Below are positions 1 through 23,459 of a DNA stretch of 64,000 nt, one piece after another. Under the pieces are notes generated by a model. That model had not been told where the DNA came from, made no database searches, and saw only the letters and a list, made by a program, of their open reading frames with translations. Origin of the DNA: Artemia franciscana. Its lineage: Eukaryota > Arthropoda > Branchiopoda > Anostraca > Artemiidae. Every line of letters starts with the position of its first letter. Positions within the stretch are counted from its first letter, which is position 1. The position numbers were made by a program, and so were the translations under genes. Location of the stretch: positions 1-64,000 of the forward strand of contig NW_027063679.1 of NCBI RefSeq assembly GCF_032884065.1, in the 5' to 3' direction.

Positions 1-1220
1 TCTCTACTTTTGTTCTAATTTTGAAGCTTTACCTCCTTTCATGCGAAATTTCTGCCCGTGATCTTACATCCCAACTAGCTTGAATGTCATATTTACAAGA
101 AAAATTTGATTTCAAGTGCTAAACCACAATCGTTTTTAACCAGGTCTAACACAGTAAAAATTTTGTTTGTTTATACAATCAATATTTTGATATTTTTTAC
201 TCTATTAATGATTGTTGGAATATTGTAGTATGTGTATTATAATTATTATTTGAACCATACTACCGATTCAAATATTCTAATTTTATGTATTGTAGGCAAT
301 ATAAGAATTGCTATTGAAATGGACAATACAGACAACTTTGTTGTATGGTTTCTTTGTCTGCTCATGGTTGTCTGTTCTCAATCAGGACGTAGAAAAGGGG
401 GCCCTTGGGCTCACTCACTTTAAATCCAAAGTTTTTTCAAGCTAAAGGGTACTTCTTGGTCGAATTGTCAAATAAAACTAATGTGTTATTATTCCATGCC
501 CCCGAAGAAAAATTTGCATAAGTACCTGGCTGTAAAATTAGGTTAAATAATCGCTCTTGCGGACAGCATCCCTCACAGTATCTTCTATAAAGCGTTTTCA
601 GTTTCCGTCTTCAAATCGGTTCCGTTTTCGGTTTCTAATTACCTACATATTTTCTTAATTATGAACATGTCAAGGACAAAAAACAGCATATCAAATTAAA
701 TTGCGTAAAAAGATAATAGGATAAATCACCATTTTTTGTTGTTTTTTATCATTTATTTTCACTTGTGGAAATGCCACGTTTATATTTTTTTTGTTATTGC
801 TATTCAAACTCAACATCTTCCTAATTAGGCTATAATCAGCGACAGCTATCAGCTCATTAGAGTTTGGAATGTCTCCATCTCCGAGTCTCATGACCAGGAC
901 AGAAAAAAAAATATTTTTGCACTTTCCCTCTGTAATCCCCCGCTTTTAATTTTGCTTAACTAACAGAAAAAAAAAACTGATAGCCCAAATCTCAAGTACT
1001 AAGTAAAGAATAATAGATAAGATGAGATTTGTTGCAAAAAGCCTACGGGCCATAGCAACACAGAATACAGTCTGCAAACGAAGCTCAGGAACAAAATACA
1101 ACTTTAGAAAAAAAATTAATAAAAAAAAAAAATGCCAAGGTTCAATATATTAGCCAACAAACACCAATCATAAGAACAAACATACAAGATCTCCAGGAGA
1201 AACATAGTACTTTATTAGGG
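1..1220. other. AT-rich DNA, nothing recognised
   Basis: No reading frame of convincing length or composition, no tandem array and no recognisable mobile-element protein on either strand. Short A and T runs are common. A LINE relic begins at its right edge. Confidence 0.5.
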
Positions 1221-1221
1221 G

Positions 1222-2005
1222 GTTTTGAGGCCAGGCTGGTCGAAACAGGGATAGATAGTATCCCAGCCTTGGCCAACTTTTGTTGACACCACAATCTAGC
1301 TATAACTAGTTCAGTACTTGGTCATAAAATGACCCATAAGTTAACATGGTATTCACAAGATGGTAAGACAACTAACCTTATTGATTACGTTATTGCAAAC
1401 CGAAGATTGGCAGGATCGATACAAGATACGAGGGTATATAGGGTTGTTGTTACGAAGAGTAACTACCTTCCGGGAAGTTAGAAATAGGTAGATCAGTTAC
1501 TTCAATTTTAGCAGCACAATTAAAATCCCCCAGCCTTTTTCCTTCAGGAAAAGAATTGGAGAAACTTTTCAAGAACAATTGAATATTAAACTAGAGATTG
1601 CGAAAATTTGACAATATAATAGATGGATGCACAAATCTTATCAAAAAAGTTTGTGTAGCAGGAGATGGTATCATAGGAAGGAAACTTGGAAACTCAGCAA
1701 GGGATTTTACCGAAAAACTTTCAATTTAGTGGAGAAGAAGAGGGGCTTGCAAAAGAAGTATTTGAGTGACAGATCAAGTTAAAATAAGAGGAATACAAAG
1801 AAAGTGGGGAGAGCATTAGAATATGAATTAAGAAAGTGTGAAACGGAGGTTGAGAATAAAATGCCAAAGACGTGTAAGATGGATTTACGCCACATCTTGA
1901 GTATCCGGAATTACGCATGGCGACATAATAGTAAAATATTGTTTAAAAGATTGCGCCAGGCCAGGTCTGGAAGATCTGCGATCACGCCAGGCAGCGTAAT
2001 CACAA
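1222..2005 (+). mobile_element. RTE-like LINE relic: endonuclease end and linker region
   Basis: Plus-strand translation in shifting frames resembles the RTE/BovB-type endonuclease-reverse transcriptase. A stretch at about 1330-1450 reads LTWYSQDGKTTNLIDYVI followed by ANRRLAGSIQDTRVYR, which is the C-terminal end of the endonuclease domain. Further on, 1720-1940 matches the linker before the reverse transcriptase (KYLSDRS, then YELRKCETEVENKM, then HNSKIL). Several frame changes and stops make it a dead copy. The same protein family supplies the fragments at 18.5, 20.7, 26-27.6 and 29.7-31 kb; this piece is 5' of most of them. Family assignment is from recalled motifs. Confidence 0.75.
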
Positions 2006-3048
2006 AATATTGTTTTAGCACAGCCCTAAAAAGCTAATTAGCTTTTATTTATACAGCGGGTTATAATATCCTCGTTTTTTATGCGTTTGTTTTCTTCACT
2101 TGATTTGTTTTTGTAATTCGTCATGCATAGTCTATCCTATTCTGTCCTGTCTGTAATTATCTCACAAATTAACAACGTATGGCTGCATACTGTTGATGAA
2201 GTTGCAGCAGATAAGTTACAACACTTGCAAAACGAATTAAAAAGGTCCATGAAGTGGATGTGCTTAGGGGGAATAAACAGCCCCATGGCCTGGACCTCTC
2301 CCGCTGGTTAAAATTTCGTGAGTTATAGGACACTTTTTATCCAAATTAACAAAAAGATCTGCTTTTTTAATATTTCCTTCCCTAGATTTTTCGGTATTGA
2401 TCCCTCCGGCACAGAAAACAAAAAATTTGGATTCATGACTGGTCCACTGGTAAACTTTTCTGGATTCTTATTTAACGTTTGATAGTGCTTAGACTTCTGG
2501 CACGGGAAGTAGCCAAAATGCCGCATATAGGAAGCTGGCCACCATAAACGCAAAAAATATCAACACCTACTCCCTAGAGTAATAAGAAGTATCCCCGTAC
2601 AGTTAGCGGGGAAGCTTCAAGTCTTGATATTTATCTGGTTTGACCGACAGGACATCTAGAATAATGAGAAGCAAAGTTGGCCGTGAAGTAAATTATCACA
2701 ACTTGATAATTGATACAAAGGCAAAAGAAAGAAATCCAAGGTTTCAAGAAAAACCGTAAAAATTTTGATATGTGATACGCTCTTAAATCAGCTTCCAAAA
2801 AGAAAACAAAAATTTTAGTTTCAGTATTTAATTAACATTCCAACAAGAAAAAACAAAAACAAGTTTAGCAGGTAATAAAATGGCTTCAATTCAATACTTC
2901 ACAGGGTTAAAGAAGCAGTACAAATTACCTCTTGAAATTTCATCTTTTACAAATGACAAATAGTCATGTCCAGGACTTGTATATATAGGTGAATAAAACA
3001 ATTCAAGAAGAAATAAAATTTCACAAAAATCTTCACAGCCGATTTTTC
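2006..3048. other. Region 3' of ARL6IP5, nothing recognised
   Basis: This lies downstream of the ARL6IP5 stop codon on the minus strand and should include its 3' UTR. I found no clear minus-strand AATAAA signal. No other gene or repeat was recognised. Confidence 0.4.
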
Positions 3049-15507
<12,459 letters not shown>

Positions 15508-15639
15508 CTGTAAAAAAAGAAGATAATTTAGTTTGGATTCTGTTACCTTTAGCAAATCTAGATATTACTGTCTTGAGAACTTAAACAGGATAACAAAGCT
15601 TTTTTGACGTTATACTATTCATTGTTTTATATCAAAACA

Positions 15640-16160
15640 ACCCCAATCTTTATTGTTGTGGGTCTAATCCTGGTTCTGAATTTCACCAGACTGAGCAAAA
15701 TTGTGTCTGTTATTGGTGTAAACCTCGACAAATAGAGCAAAACTATTGTTGCACTGTTTTAATCCTTGTTCTAACCAAAACAAACTAAGTGAAAATTTTT
15801 GTGGCTTTTGCTCTAATCCTTATTCAAGAAACTAAGCGAAACTTTTCTTGTGGTTCTAATCCTTAATTCTAAGTAGAAATTCGCTGTTCTAATCCCTGCT
15901 TATAACCTCAATAGTCCAGCAAAGGTTTGTTGTTGTTGTTATTCTAATGCTTATTCTAAACCTTGATAGACAAAGGGAAACTTTTATTGTTATTATTCTA
16001 ACCCTTTTTTTTAACCTTAACAGACTAGGAAAGGATCGTATTGTTGGTGTTGTAATACGTGCACTACCTCCCATAAGACAAAGCAAATATCTCTTCACAT
16101 TTTAATCCTTGTTCTAAACCACATTAGACAAAGCACAACTTTTGTTGTTGTTATTTTGTA
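15640..16160 (+). repeat. Degenerate tandem repeat, unit about 55-60 bp
   Basis: Successive units share TTGTTGTTGTT, CTAATCCTTGTTCTAA and AACCTCAATAGACAAAGCGAAAC-like blocks; I count about eight diverged units. It lies just upstream of ARL6IP5 coding exon 1, probably in the intron after the 5' untranslated exon. The second copy is at about 55355-55860. Confidence 0.75.
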
Positions 16161-16848
16161 AGAAATGCAGATCACAGCTAAAACCATGTCTAATCTTTTA
16201 TTTCATATCATGATTTGTTTTGTATTTTTTACACTGCACCTTTTCTATTTTCTTTTGTTTTATTCTCAACAAAATTCACATGATCTTTTGCACATTTAAA
16301 TTGAATAGAAGCTTAAATTTTTCTAAATAAACAATTTCATATTGATAGTCAAAAAAATTTGTTAAGCTAATATACCACTCTCTATGGTGCTTCGTTTGAG
16401 ATTCCAATTTTTCAAGAAAAGACAAAATTCTTCAATGGAAAATCCTGCCAGGACGACAGTGAATAAACAGGATGTCCCATTTATTTAAATAAAACAAAAA
16501 ATTTTCTTGCCACATTCAACATTTTTCATTTATTTTAAATATTTTCTGCGTTTTCTTTTTACATATTTGATACCTGAACAAAATAAATTTCTTTGTATAT
16601 GCTTCAAAACAGATAGAATTATCTTTCAACTATTCAATAAATGGATTAACTAACTTTAAAAAGCGCAGGATTACCAGTTGTCACTCTTTTGAATTTTTGC
16701 TACTCTTTCAGATTTATTAAGTGGAGACCTTGCTCAAGAGCCTGAATTTAATTTTAGGTCTTGTCAGTTTTAACTACATTCCTAAGTAGGTAAAACAAAA
16801 CCGTACAGGTATGTGAGTTTGAATTTAAATTGCTCTGAAGACAGTTGT

Positions 16849-17332
16849 TTTTTTTTTTTTTTTTTTTTTGTAGAGTGTGTTACTTGGTACTAGTGGGTAC
16901 CATATCATTTTCCATGGAACCACATTATTTTATTTTTTATCATGAGTGTCAAATTGATGTACCCTTTCTTCCAAGACGTGCTTCTGCTGTCCTGTTAGCT
17001 GATAACGAATATTGGTTAATATTATTTCAAACAAATGATACAAAATTATATAGATATATAAAAAAATTACGAACAAATAGAATATAACAAAAGCATATTC
17101 TTGTCAAAAAATTCATTAAAAAAAAATACTATAATGAAAATGATTGTTTTTTAGATGACATGTTACTAGTTTTATTTTTAGGCTCGAAATTTTTTTTACC
17201 CTTCTAAAAATAGTTTAGTAGCAAAACTTCCAGAACTTCACATATATTGTTAATTCACATCAACAATATTATTTGGCAACAATCTAGAGCTTTTTTTTAA
17301 CAATCTTGGAGCTTTATTTGGCAACAATCTAG

Positions 17333-17396
<64 letters not shown>
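16849..17396. repeat. Two poly-T tracts followed by GTAGA
   Basis: A poly-T run at about 16849-16869 and a run of 61 T at 17336-17396 are both followed by GTAGA(C/G)TG. On the minus strand each is a sequence ending CTAC plus poly-A, as expected of retroposed 3' tails, though I do not recognise the bodies. Tract lengths differ in copy 2 (about 16 or more T with one G at 56549-56586; 25 T at 57006-57030). Confidence 0.6.
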
Positions 17397-17397
<1 letters not shown>

Positions 17398-18527
17398 TAG
17401 ACTGGTGGAAACTACTGCTACTATTCGCCACCTTGCTATATGCCAAACATTTTCATTTAAAAATATCCCCCAAAAATCTAGTATATCTTCCTTTTTTGTT
17501 AGTGCCCGGGCATCTGCACTATACTCAACAAAACTCAGAGTAGTTGCCTCGAATACACCAAGTTAATCAGATCCCTTTGCTCTTATATACGTTTCAAAGT
17601 CGAATAAAAGCACGTTGAGCTTTTGCTCGTCTAATCTTTACGCTTTTTCAGTCACTATTTTCCCCTTCTATTACCCTGATGTTAGGTGTAATGACGTTAG
17701 GAATATAAGTATGTCACATTACAAATCGCTTCCATACAACGAAATTGACCCAAAAATTAAAAGGAGGAGGTGAAATTTGAAAGCTACGGAATAGAAAAAT
17801 TTCAATAGGAAAATTTTAGACATTTCTTCAAATAATGTTCGTATCAATCCTCATAATCTGCAATTTGGAACGCAAACAATGTCCTTTGTCTCCAAACACT
17901 TCAATGTCCAATTCAATATTTCAACCTCAATTTTTTTTGTACTCAGCAGTTTTGTCTGTATTGTGGATAAAATAAATAACCTGTTTGACCGATTTTTTCC
18001 GCTTGGCTTTTGGAGGGGAGTATCAGGTTGTTTGAACTTGAATGGATAAGATCTTTGAAAATCACCCACTTACCCCTATATGACTTAGGCAGCATTCCCT
18101 GCCCGGAAGTATTTTCTGCACTTGTCTTAAGACCCAGATTTATGCCTTGTTTATAAAGACAATCGCAAACATAGTTACACTCCTCTATACTGCTCACAAC
18201 TAATCAAATATACTCTGAATAATCTAAGTCAGACATTACCTTACAACTCCCATCACCCAGCCTTTTCTAGGATTGTATGGAAAACAAAGTCCAGACGAAA
18301 TTCAGAATAATTAACGAATGGCGCAGCCCAACGAGAATCTGCTAAGCTTGTCGTATCAATGACTTCAAAATATAAATTTAAAATTTCCTTCAGATGGAGA
18401 ACGTCAAAAATCTATTGTCAATCAGCAGGATCAAAAGTTTCATAATAGTCAATATAACACTAATCATCAATTTACTAAGAACCACTGCCAAAACTACTCA
18501 ATGATATTAATCAAATACTTAAAACTG

Positions 18528-19215
18528 CTACTACTACTACTACTACTAGTAGTAGTAGTAACAACTCACCGCAGCACCAAGTCGCCTGAGGCTAACATAT
18601 CTACGCACGCTCTTCCTCCATCCCCATTTATTTAAAGCCTCCCTTTTTACACTCTCCCAGGAAGTTCCTATTTCCTCTAAGTCTTTCTTTATGACGTCCT
18701 CCGACCCAAAACGAGGACCCCCTGCTTTGGATCACTCATTCTTCAGACCCATAGTTGATCTTTGTCATCACTCTAGCTTCTAATATTCTAATCTTGGTTT
18801 GCAGACTTACATTCCTATTCTTCCAAACTTTTTTAGCTGTGAAAAAATCACCCTGAGCCTTGGCTACTCTACTTTTAACATCTTCACTGCTCCCATCGTC
18901 TTTACTAATAATGCCATCAAGGTAAGTGAAACTGCCCACCTGATCAATCTCTTCGTTACCCAACGTCACCTTTTCATCTTCACTCATTCCTAGCCTTAGC
19001 GACTAAGTCTTCTAACCATTAATTTTCAAACCTATAATAGCACCCGGAAATCCCAAAATCTCTAGAAGTTAATTCATTTTTCTCTCACTTTCATCTAAGA
19101 TGCTTAAATCATCAGCATAAGCTAAGTCCAGGAGAGTTTTTCCTCTCCGTTTGATTTCCTGGTCTCACATTGCCTTTCTTTTACTCCTTAAGACCAACTA
19201 ACAATAGCGTTTACC
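18528..19215 (-). mobile_element. RTE-like LINE relic, 3' part, with trinucleotide tail
   Basis: The minus strand 18987-18736 reads EKVTLGNEEIDQVGSFTYLD, then GSSEDVKSRVAKAQG and KVWKNRNVSLQTKIRILEA, the C-terminal region of RTE-type reverse transcriptases. The 3' end abuts a palindromic (CTA)n(GTA)n tract at 18528-18560, consistent with the short tandem tails of this clade. Stops and frame changes are present. The second copy is at about 58160-58840. Confidence 0.8.
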
Positions 19216-20714
19216 TTACATTCAACTTGTTTACAATTATTACTGTATCAGTGCATCCAACCCATGATCCTCCCCAAACAAAAACGCAGAGAATTCCATC
19301 ATATCTTGCTAATTTTCCTATATTTTTCAATTACCTTGCCTTTTAAGTATCTATCTAAATCCCCCCCCCAAAAAACATATATGATTGTGCTTACCCACAG
19401 CAAAATTTCTAAATCTACACGGAATTTTTTTCTGGGGGGGACGTTCATTTTCACAAACAAGTATTTGTTAATTTGTATAAGAAGTGGCCCCAAACTTTAG
19501 AAAATTTAGTGATTGCAACCACCCACCCACCCCCCGCCTTCCTGCGTACATCCCTGACAAACGGGGTGATTTCAGATACCTTAAATACAAGGCAAACCTT
19601 TTATGTTTTTGAGATTAGACATTACTGAACTCATTCTAAACGTTTAACTTCAAGACACACTTTTATTTTGAGACATTTAAGATATATAAATAAGAAATTT
19701 TATTCCAAGAATTTAACTAGGACACACAGTAAAATGCAACAACAAACTCTCTGTTCTAGTAAAAACAAAAGCCAAATACTTTCCACGTTATAAAAAAGGA
19801 AATAAGAAGAAAAACACATTCAGAAAAAAAATTACAAGCTCGCTTTCTTCATTACAAAAATAATCTTAAAGGTCTCTATTTCAATCAGCTTAAGCAACAG
19901 CATAGTGAAGCAAAAAAAGATCCATGCACTTTAAATATTATCTTTATTTTTAGTGAAGTACTACCTTTTTTGTGATCTTTCAAAAATTAGTTTAACAGAA
20001 ATACAAAAAAAAGTGTGACGCACAAAAGACATTAGAAAAAAAAGCAAAGAAAAACAATGATAATAATAAAGAAATCTAAAAACAGACTTTCAGACAGTTG
20101 AAGAGCCATTAGTTTAAGAATGTATTTACCAATTTTCATGTAGAACTTGCACTAGTTAAATTGCTGAGTCTATTTGCTATAAACTCAGCAATTTTACAAA
20201 ATATGTAAAAAATAACTTGGTGTAAATTCACTAATTTAATTTAAAATTAAAAAAATTACAAAATACCCAGTTATAAATTTACCAGTTTCATCAATTATAA
20301 TTTAGAAAATAATATGTTACTTAACATAGTAAACATATATTACTTATTTTTGTCCAAGAGTAACTTCGTAGACCTTAAAGAAATTCGTTTTCATCTGCCT
20401 AAATCCTAACGTAAGTTATCAGCAGTGTTTTTACTACAGTGCCATATGGTTTTACCATGTTATACTCATACTAGCCTTTTCAAAACTTTCTAAGCTACTG
20501 ACCAAAAATTATAATTACTACTAGAATTCACACAACACAAACTGGTAGCCTGGGCCATACCGTTACAACTTTTTACCTTGAGCACGTAATAGATACTAAG
20601 TGAAGTAGCCTTGAGAAGTCAAACGGTCTAACTATTGTCTTGAGTGACCTCCAAAAAGACTTTGACTTGAGGGATCTAATGACTTTTACAATACCACAAC
20701 TGTTATAACTAATA

Positions 20715-21190
20715 TATCACTGCAGCACCAAGCCACCCCGGTGGCTTGGTGTTACACATCCTCCTCCGTCCCAGTCTATTGAGAGCTTTACAGCTTAACC
20801 TCTCCCATTTAATACCTATTTCTTTTAAATTTTTTCTTATGGGGTAGAAATTTTTTCTACCCCATTGGATGACGCCCTGCTTTTTCGTCTCAGAACAATG
20901 ACCAAAAAGTACTATCTTTGTTCATTTTTTGTCCTTCATATGTAAAAGGTGACATAGCCATGTCAACCTTTTGTTTATTTTACCCCTAGAAAGTAGAATC
21001 AAACCATGTTTCACAGAAATCCAACTGTATGATATAGTTAGTCATACGATTACCAAAAACTACCCTTAGACAACTCCTTTGGAAAAATTTTGCAAATACT
21101 CGCCAGCCTTTCGAATCACCCACGTTCACATATTGGCGAAATGCAGATGAAATCCCCGACAGATGAAAATCTGTGGATAACTTGTCCGAC
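20715..21190 (-). mobile_element. RTE-like LINE relic with two perfect hairpins
   Basis: Its 3' end carries the family's CAGCACCAAGCC motif. Further 5' the minus strand reads FFQRSCLRVVFGNRMTNYI, resembling the VFQRNCLRIVLGTRLTDRIS block of RTE elements. Embedded are perfect hairpins at 20726-20751 (CACCAAGCCACC arm) and 20839-20865 (ATGGGGTAGAAA arm). The second copy is at about 61152-61627, hairpins conserved. Confidence 0.6.
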
Positions 21191-21323
21191 GCTGAAAATA
21201 TAGCTATTCAAATAATCCTCTTGAAATTCTAATCCGTATTCATGCATATAAATCTTAGTCAGTGATTTATATTGGATCAGTAAACAAATCAACAGAAGTG
21301 CTTATTATATAAAAGCTGCAAAT

Positions 21324-22275
21324 TAGCAAATAGGCTCGTCCCCACATTATACATCAAACACTTACCTATCTTCATTTAACATGTATCAAATATTGAAATT
21401 AAAATAAAAAAAAAATAAAAGCCAGAAAAATGAGTGGTTACATTAAACATATTTTTCTGGTCTTGTTTTCATAGCGAGATATTATCGTGAAATGGATACT
21501 TTAAACAGAATGTTGTTCAGATTTAAGTGTGCCTATTGCTTAGTTTAAGACCTCTTATTCTTTTGTTTGTTAGTAAATTTAGAGTGTTTCTGTTTTAGAA
21601 CACCTAAACAATAAGTAATATCTATGAATTATTTTATATAAATACATATACAAGACGTTTTTAGTGTGAGGGGCAAAGAGTGTGTCTGCTAAAAGTGTCA
21701 AATATTTAAAAAAAAAAAGTTTTGAGACTGCATGTCCAAATTTTGGAGCATTTTTCATTAATCTAAAGCGAAATACTTGTTACGGCTTATACTAAAACTC
21801 ATCCATTCTTCCTGTGCCTTGTATGCTATGATCAAATGTCCCCATAGGCCCTTTTTTTCTAGGTCAGGGGTGGGGGTCAGAAATAAAAATAAAAAATGTG
21901 TTTCCAAGTTCTGATTTCGATTTTTTCCAAAAGGAGGAGTTCTTTGAACCACTCTCCCTTCTTCTTCTTCTCTGTCACAGGCTATGGGTGATGTATGTGA
22001 TTCATTTAAAGTCTATTTCACCCTTCTTACAGCTTATCACAAACTACACATTATACTTCCAGGAAAAACATTATTGATTTCTCACAGTCAAATATAAAAA
22101 AATTTATAATAACCGTTCATGGAACTAAAATAAATCTATAAACAAAATAATTGACTGAATAAACATACTGACTTTCAAAAACAAAAACCATTGCACAAGC
22201 AACCACAGTTTCAAATGTCATCTAAAGACACAGTAAGACAATATCTGCATCATATCATAGGAATAAAAAAAAGGC
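21324..22275. other. Region 3' of the F-box gene
   Basis: AT-rich sequence that begins where similarity to the second copy stops. It should contain the 3' UTR of the minus-strand F-box gene. No other feature recognised. Confidence 0.4.
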
Positions 22276-22983
22276 TCAAAAGTAACAAACAAAACCCCTT
22301 TCAAATCCTAATTGCTTAATTTTTTGTTTGCATTCTGCACTCAAGTTTTGACAATTTTGGCATGTCACTTTTTTCAATTTATGACAGTGTGAAATTAGAG
22401 AATTTAACGTCTTTTCACTAACTGAGGGAATATGAGAAAGGTTGACCTCCTCCAAATAACAACAAGCTGTAAATAACATAGAAAGTGCTTGATCAGTCAG
22501 CAGTACACAAGAAGAGAGATCAAGGACTTCTAACTCTCGTCTTTTCATTGCAATGCATTCAATCACTCCAGGAGTAACCCATGAACACTTGGATAAGTAG
22601 AGTTTCTTAAGATTCTGAAGCTTATTGACCAATGGTTGTAATGCAGCAGACTTCAGCCTAGAACAGTTGCTTAAGTCTAAAACCCTCAGATTTGGGTTTC
22701 TTGATAATACAGATATGACCACATCATCTGACAGGAAATTACATCCTGATAAGATAGCCACTCGAAGATTTCCACAATGATTTAAAACAAATTTTAATTC
22801 CTTTTCAAAAGTTCTGTTGGATGTTGACCTCAGTTTGCTAGCTTGAATAAATTTCATTCTTGAATAATAACTAATTACAATATCCCGACAAGAATTGGAG
22901 ACCAATCGCAAATGAGACAAGTCACGCAAGCTTAGATAATGGCAGATCATTTCAATAGTATCCCAAGGAAGTTCTTCCAACAT
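22276..22983 (-). CDS. F-box/leucine-rich-repeat protein, FBXL15-like
   Basis: An uninterrupted 235-residue frame. Residues 1-40 (MLEELPWDTIEMICHYLSLR, then LSHLRLVSNSCRDIV) form an F-box, the part that binds SKP1 in SCF ubiquitin ligases. From about residue 70 come cysteine-containing leucine-rich repeats of about 26 residues: LRVAILSGCNFLSDD, NPNLRVLDLSNCSRL, NLKKLYLSKCSWVTP, ELEVLDLSSCVLLTD, YLEEVNLSHIPSVSE, KLKKVTCQNCQNLS. The LSDD..VLSRNPNLR and CSWV motifs resemble FBXL15, which directs ubiquitination of SMURF1 and so tunes BMP signalling; that role is inferred by homology. Human FBXL15 is about 300 residues, so this protein is shorter, with fewer repeats. A splice acceptor (TTTTAG|GGAAGAG) lies seven bases before the ATG, so at least one upstream exon is likely. 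This is the only well-supported host gene besides ARL6IP5. Confidence 0.85.
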   Translation of the reverse strand: MLEELPWDTIEMICHYLSLRDLSHLRLVSNSCRDIVISYYSRMKFIQASKLRSTSNRTFEKELKFVLNHCGNLRVAILSGCNFLSDDVVISVLSRNPNLRVLDLSNCSRLKSAALQPLVNKLQNLKKLYLSKCSWVTPGVIECIAMKRRELEVLDLSSCVLLTDQALSMLFTACCYLEEVNLSHIPSVSEKTLNSLISHCHKLKKVTCQNCQNLSAECKQKIKQLGFERGFVCYF

Positions 22984-23285
22984 CTCTTCCCTAAAATGGA
23001 TAAAAAAATGATAGAGACAAATGGTGGAAGATGAAACATTTCGACGTTGATAAACTCTTGATCAAAGACAACTCAGCAAAATTGTAGGCGAAACTGAAGA
23101 TGAGCATTGGTTTAATACAACTTTGAACGTGAGCTACAGATAGCATTGTGTGAGGGCTTGAACTGCAGTTTTGATGAACAAACTTAGAAAAGAGCTATCC
23201 CCCTCCTCATCTGTATATCATACCCAGCTTTTTAAAACCATCAGTACCTTAACTCTGACAACTGATTTTCACTCTTATCAATTAC

Positions 23286-23317
23286 CTGCCCCATACACAA
23301 CCTGGCACTGAAATCAT
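23286..23317 (-). other. Candidate upstream exon of the F-box gene
   Basis: On the minus strand a donor GGGCAG|GTAATT ends a stretch that joins in frame to the acceptor at 22990. It would add MISVPGCVWGREE before the annotated start. This is speculative: the F-box already begins at the annotated Met, and the sequence could equally be untranslated or unrelated. Confidence 0.25.
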
Positions 23318-23459
23318 TTCGCCGCTTTTCTGTCTCCAAATCAACAGCCCCAGGCCCAAATAGTACGTTTAGAGTAATTTTTGTTATAGGGATACCATAA
23401 AGGTTTTTTTTTTTTTTACAACTTTTTTCTGCTGAATTAATGGGATTCAGATTCATTTA

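Noticed and set aside
23241-23456. 71-codon minus-strand frame upstream of the F-box gene
   Set aside because: Its frame does not join to the F-box acceptor and it crosses a poly-A run; only the short donor-bearing stretch 23286-23317 was kept as a weak candidate.
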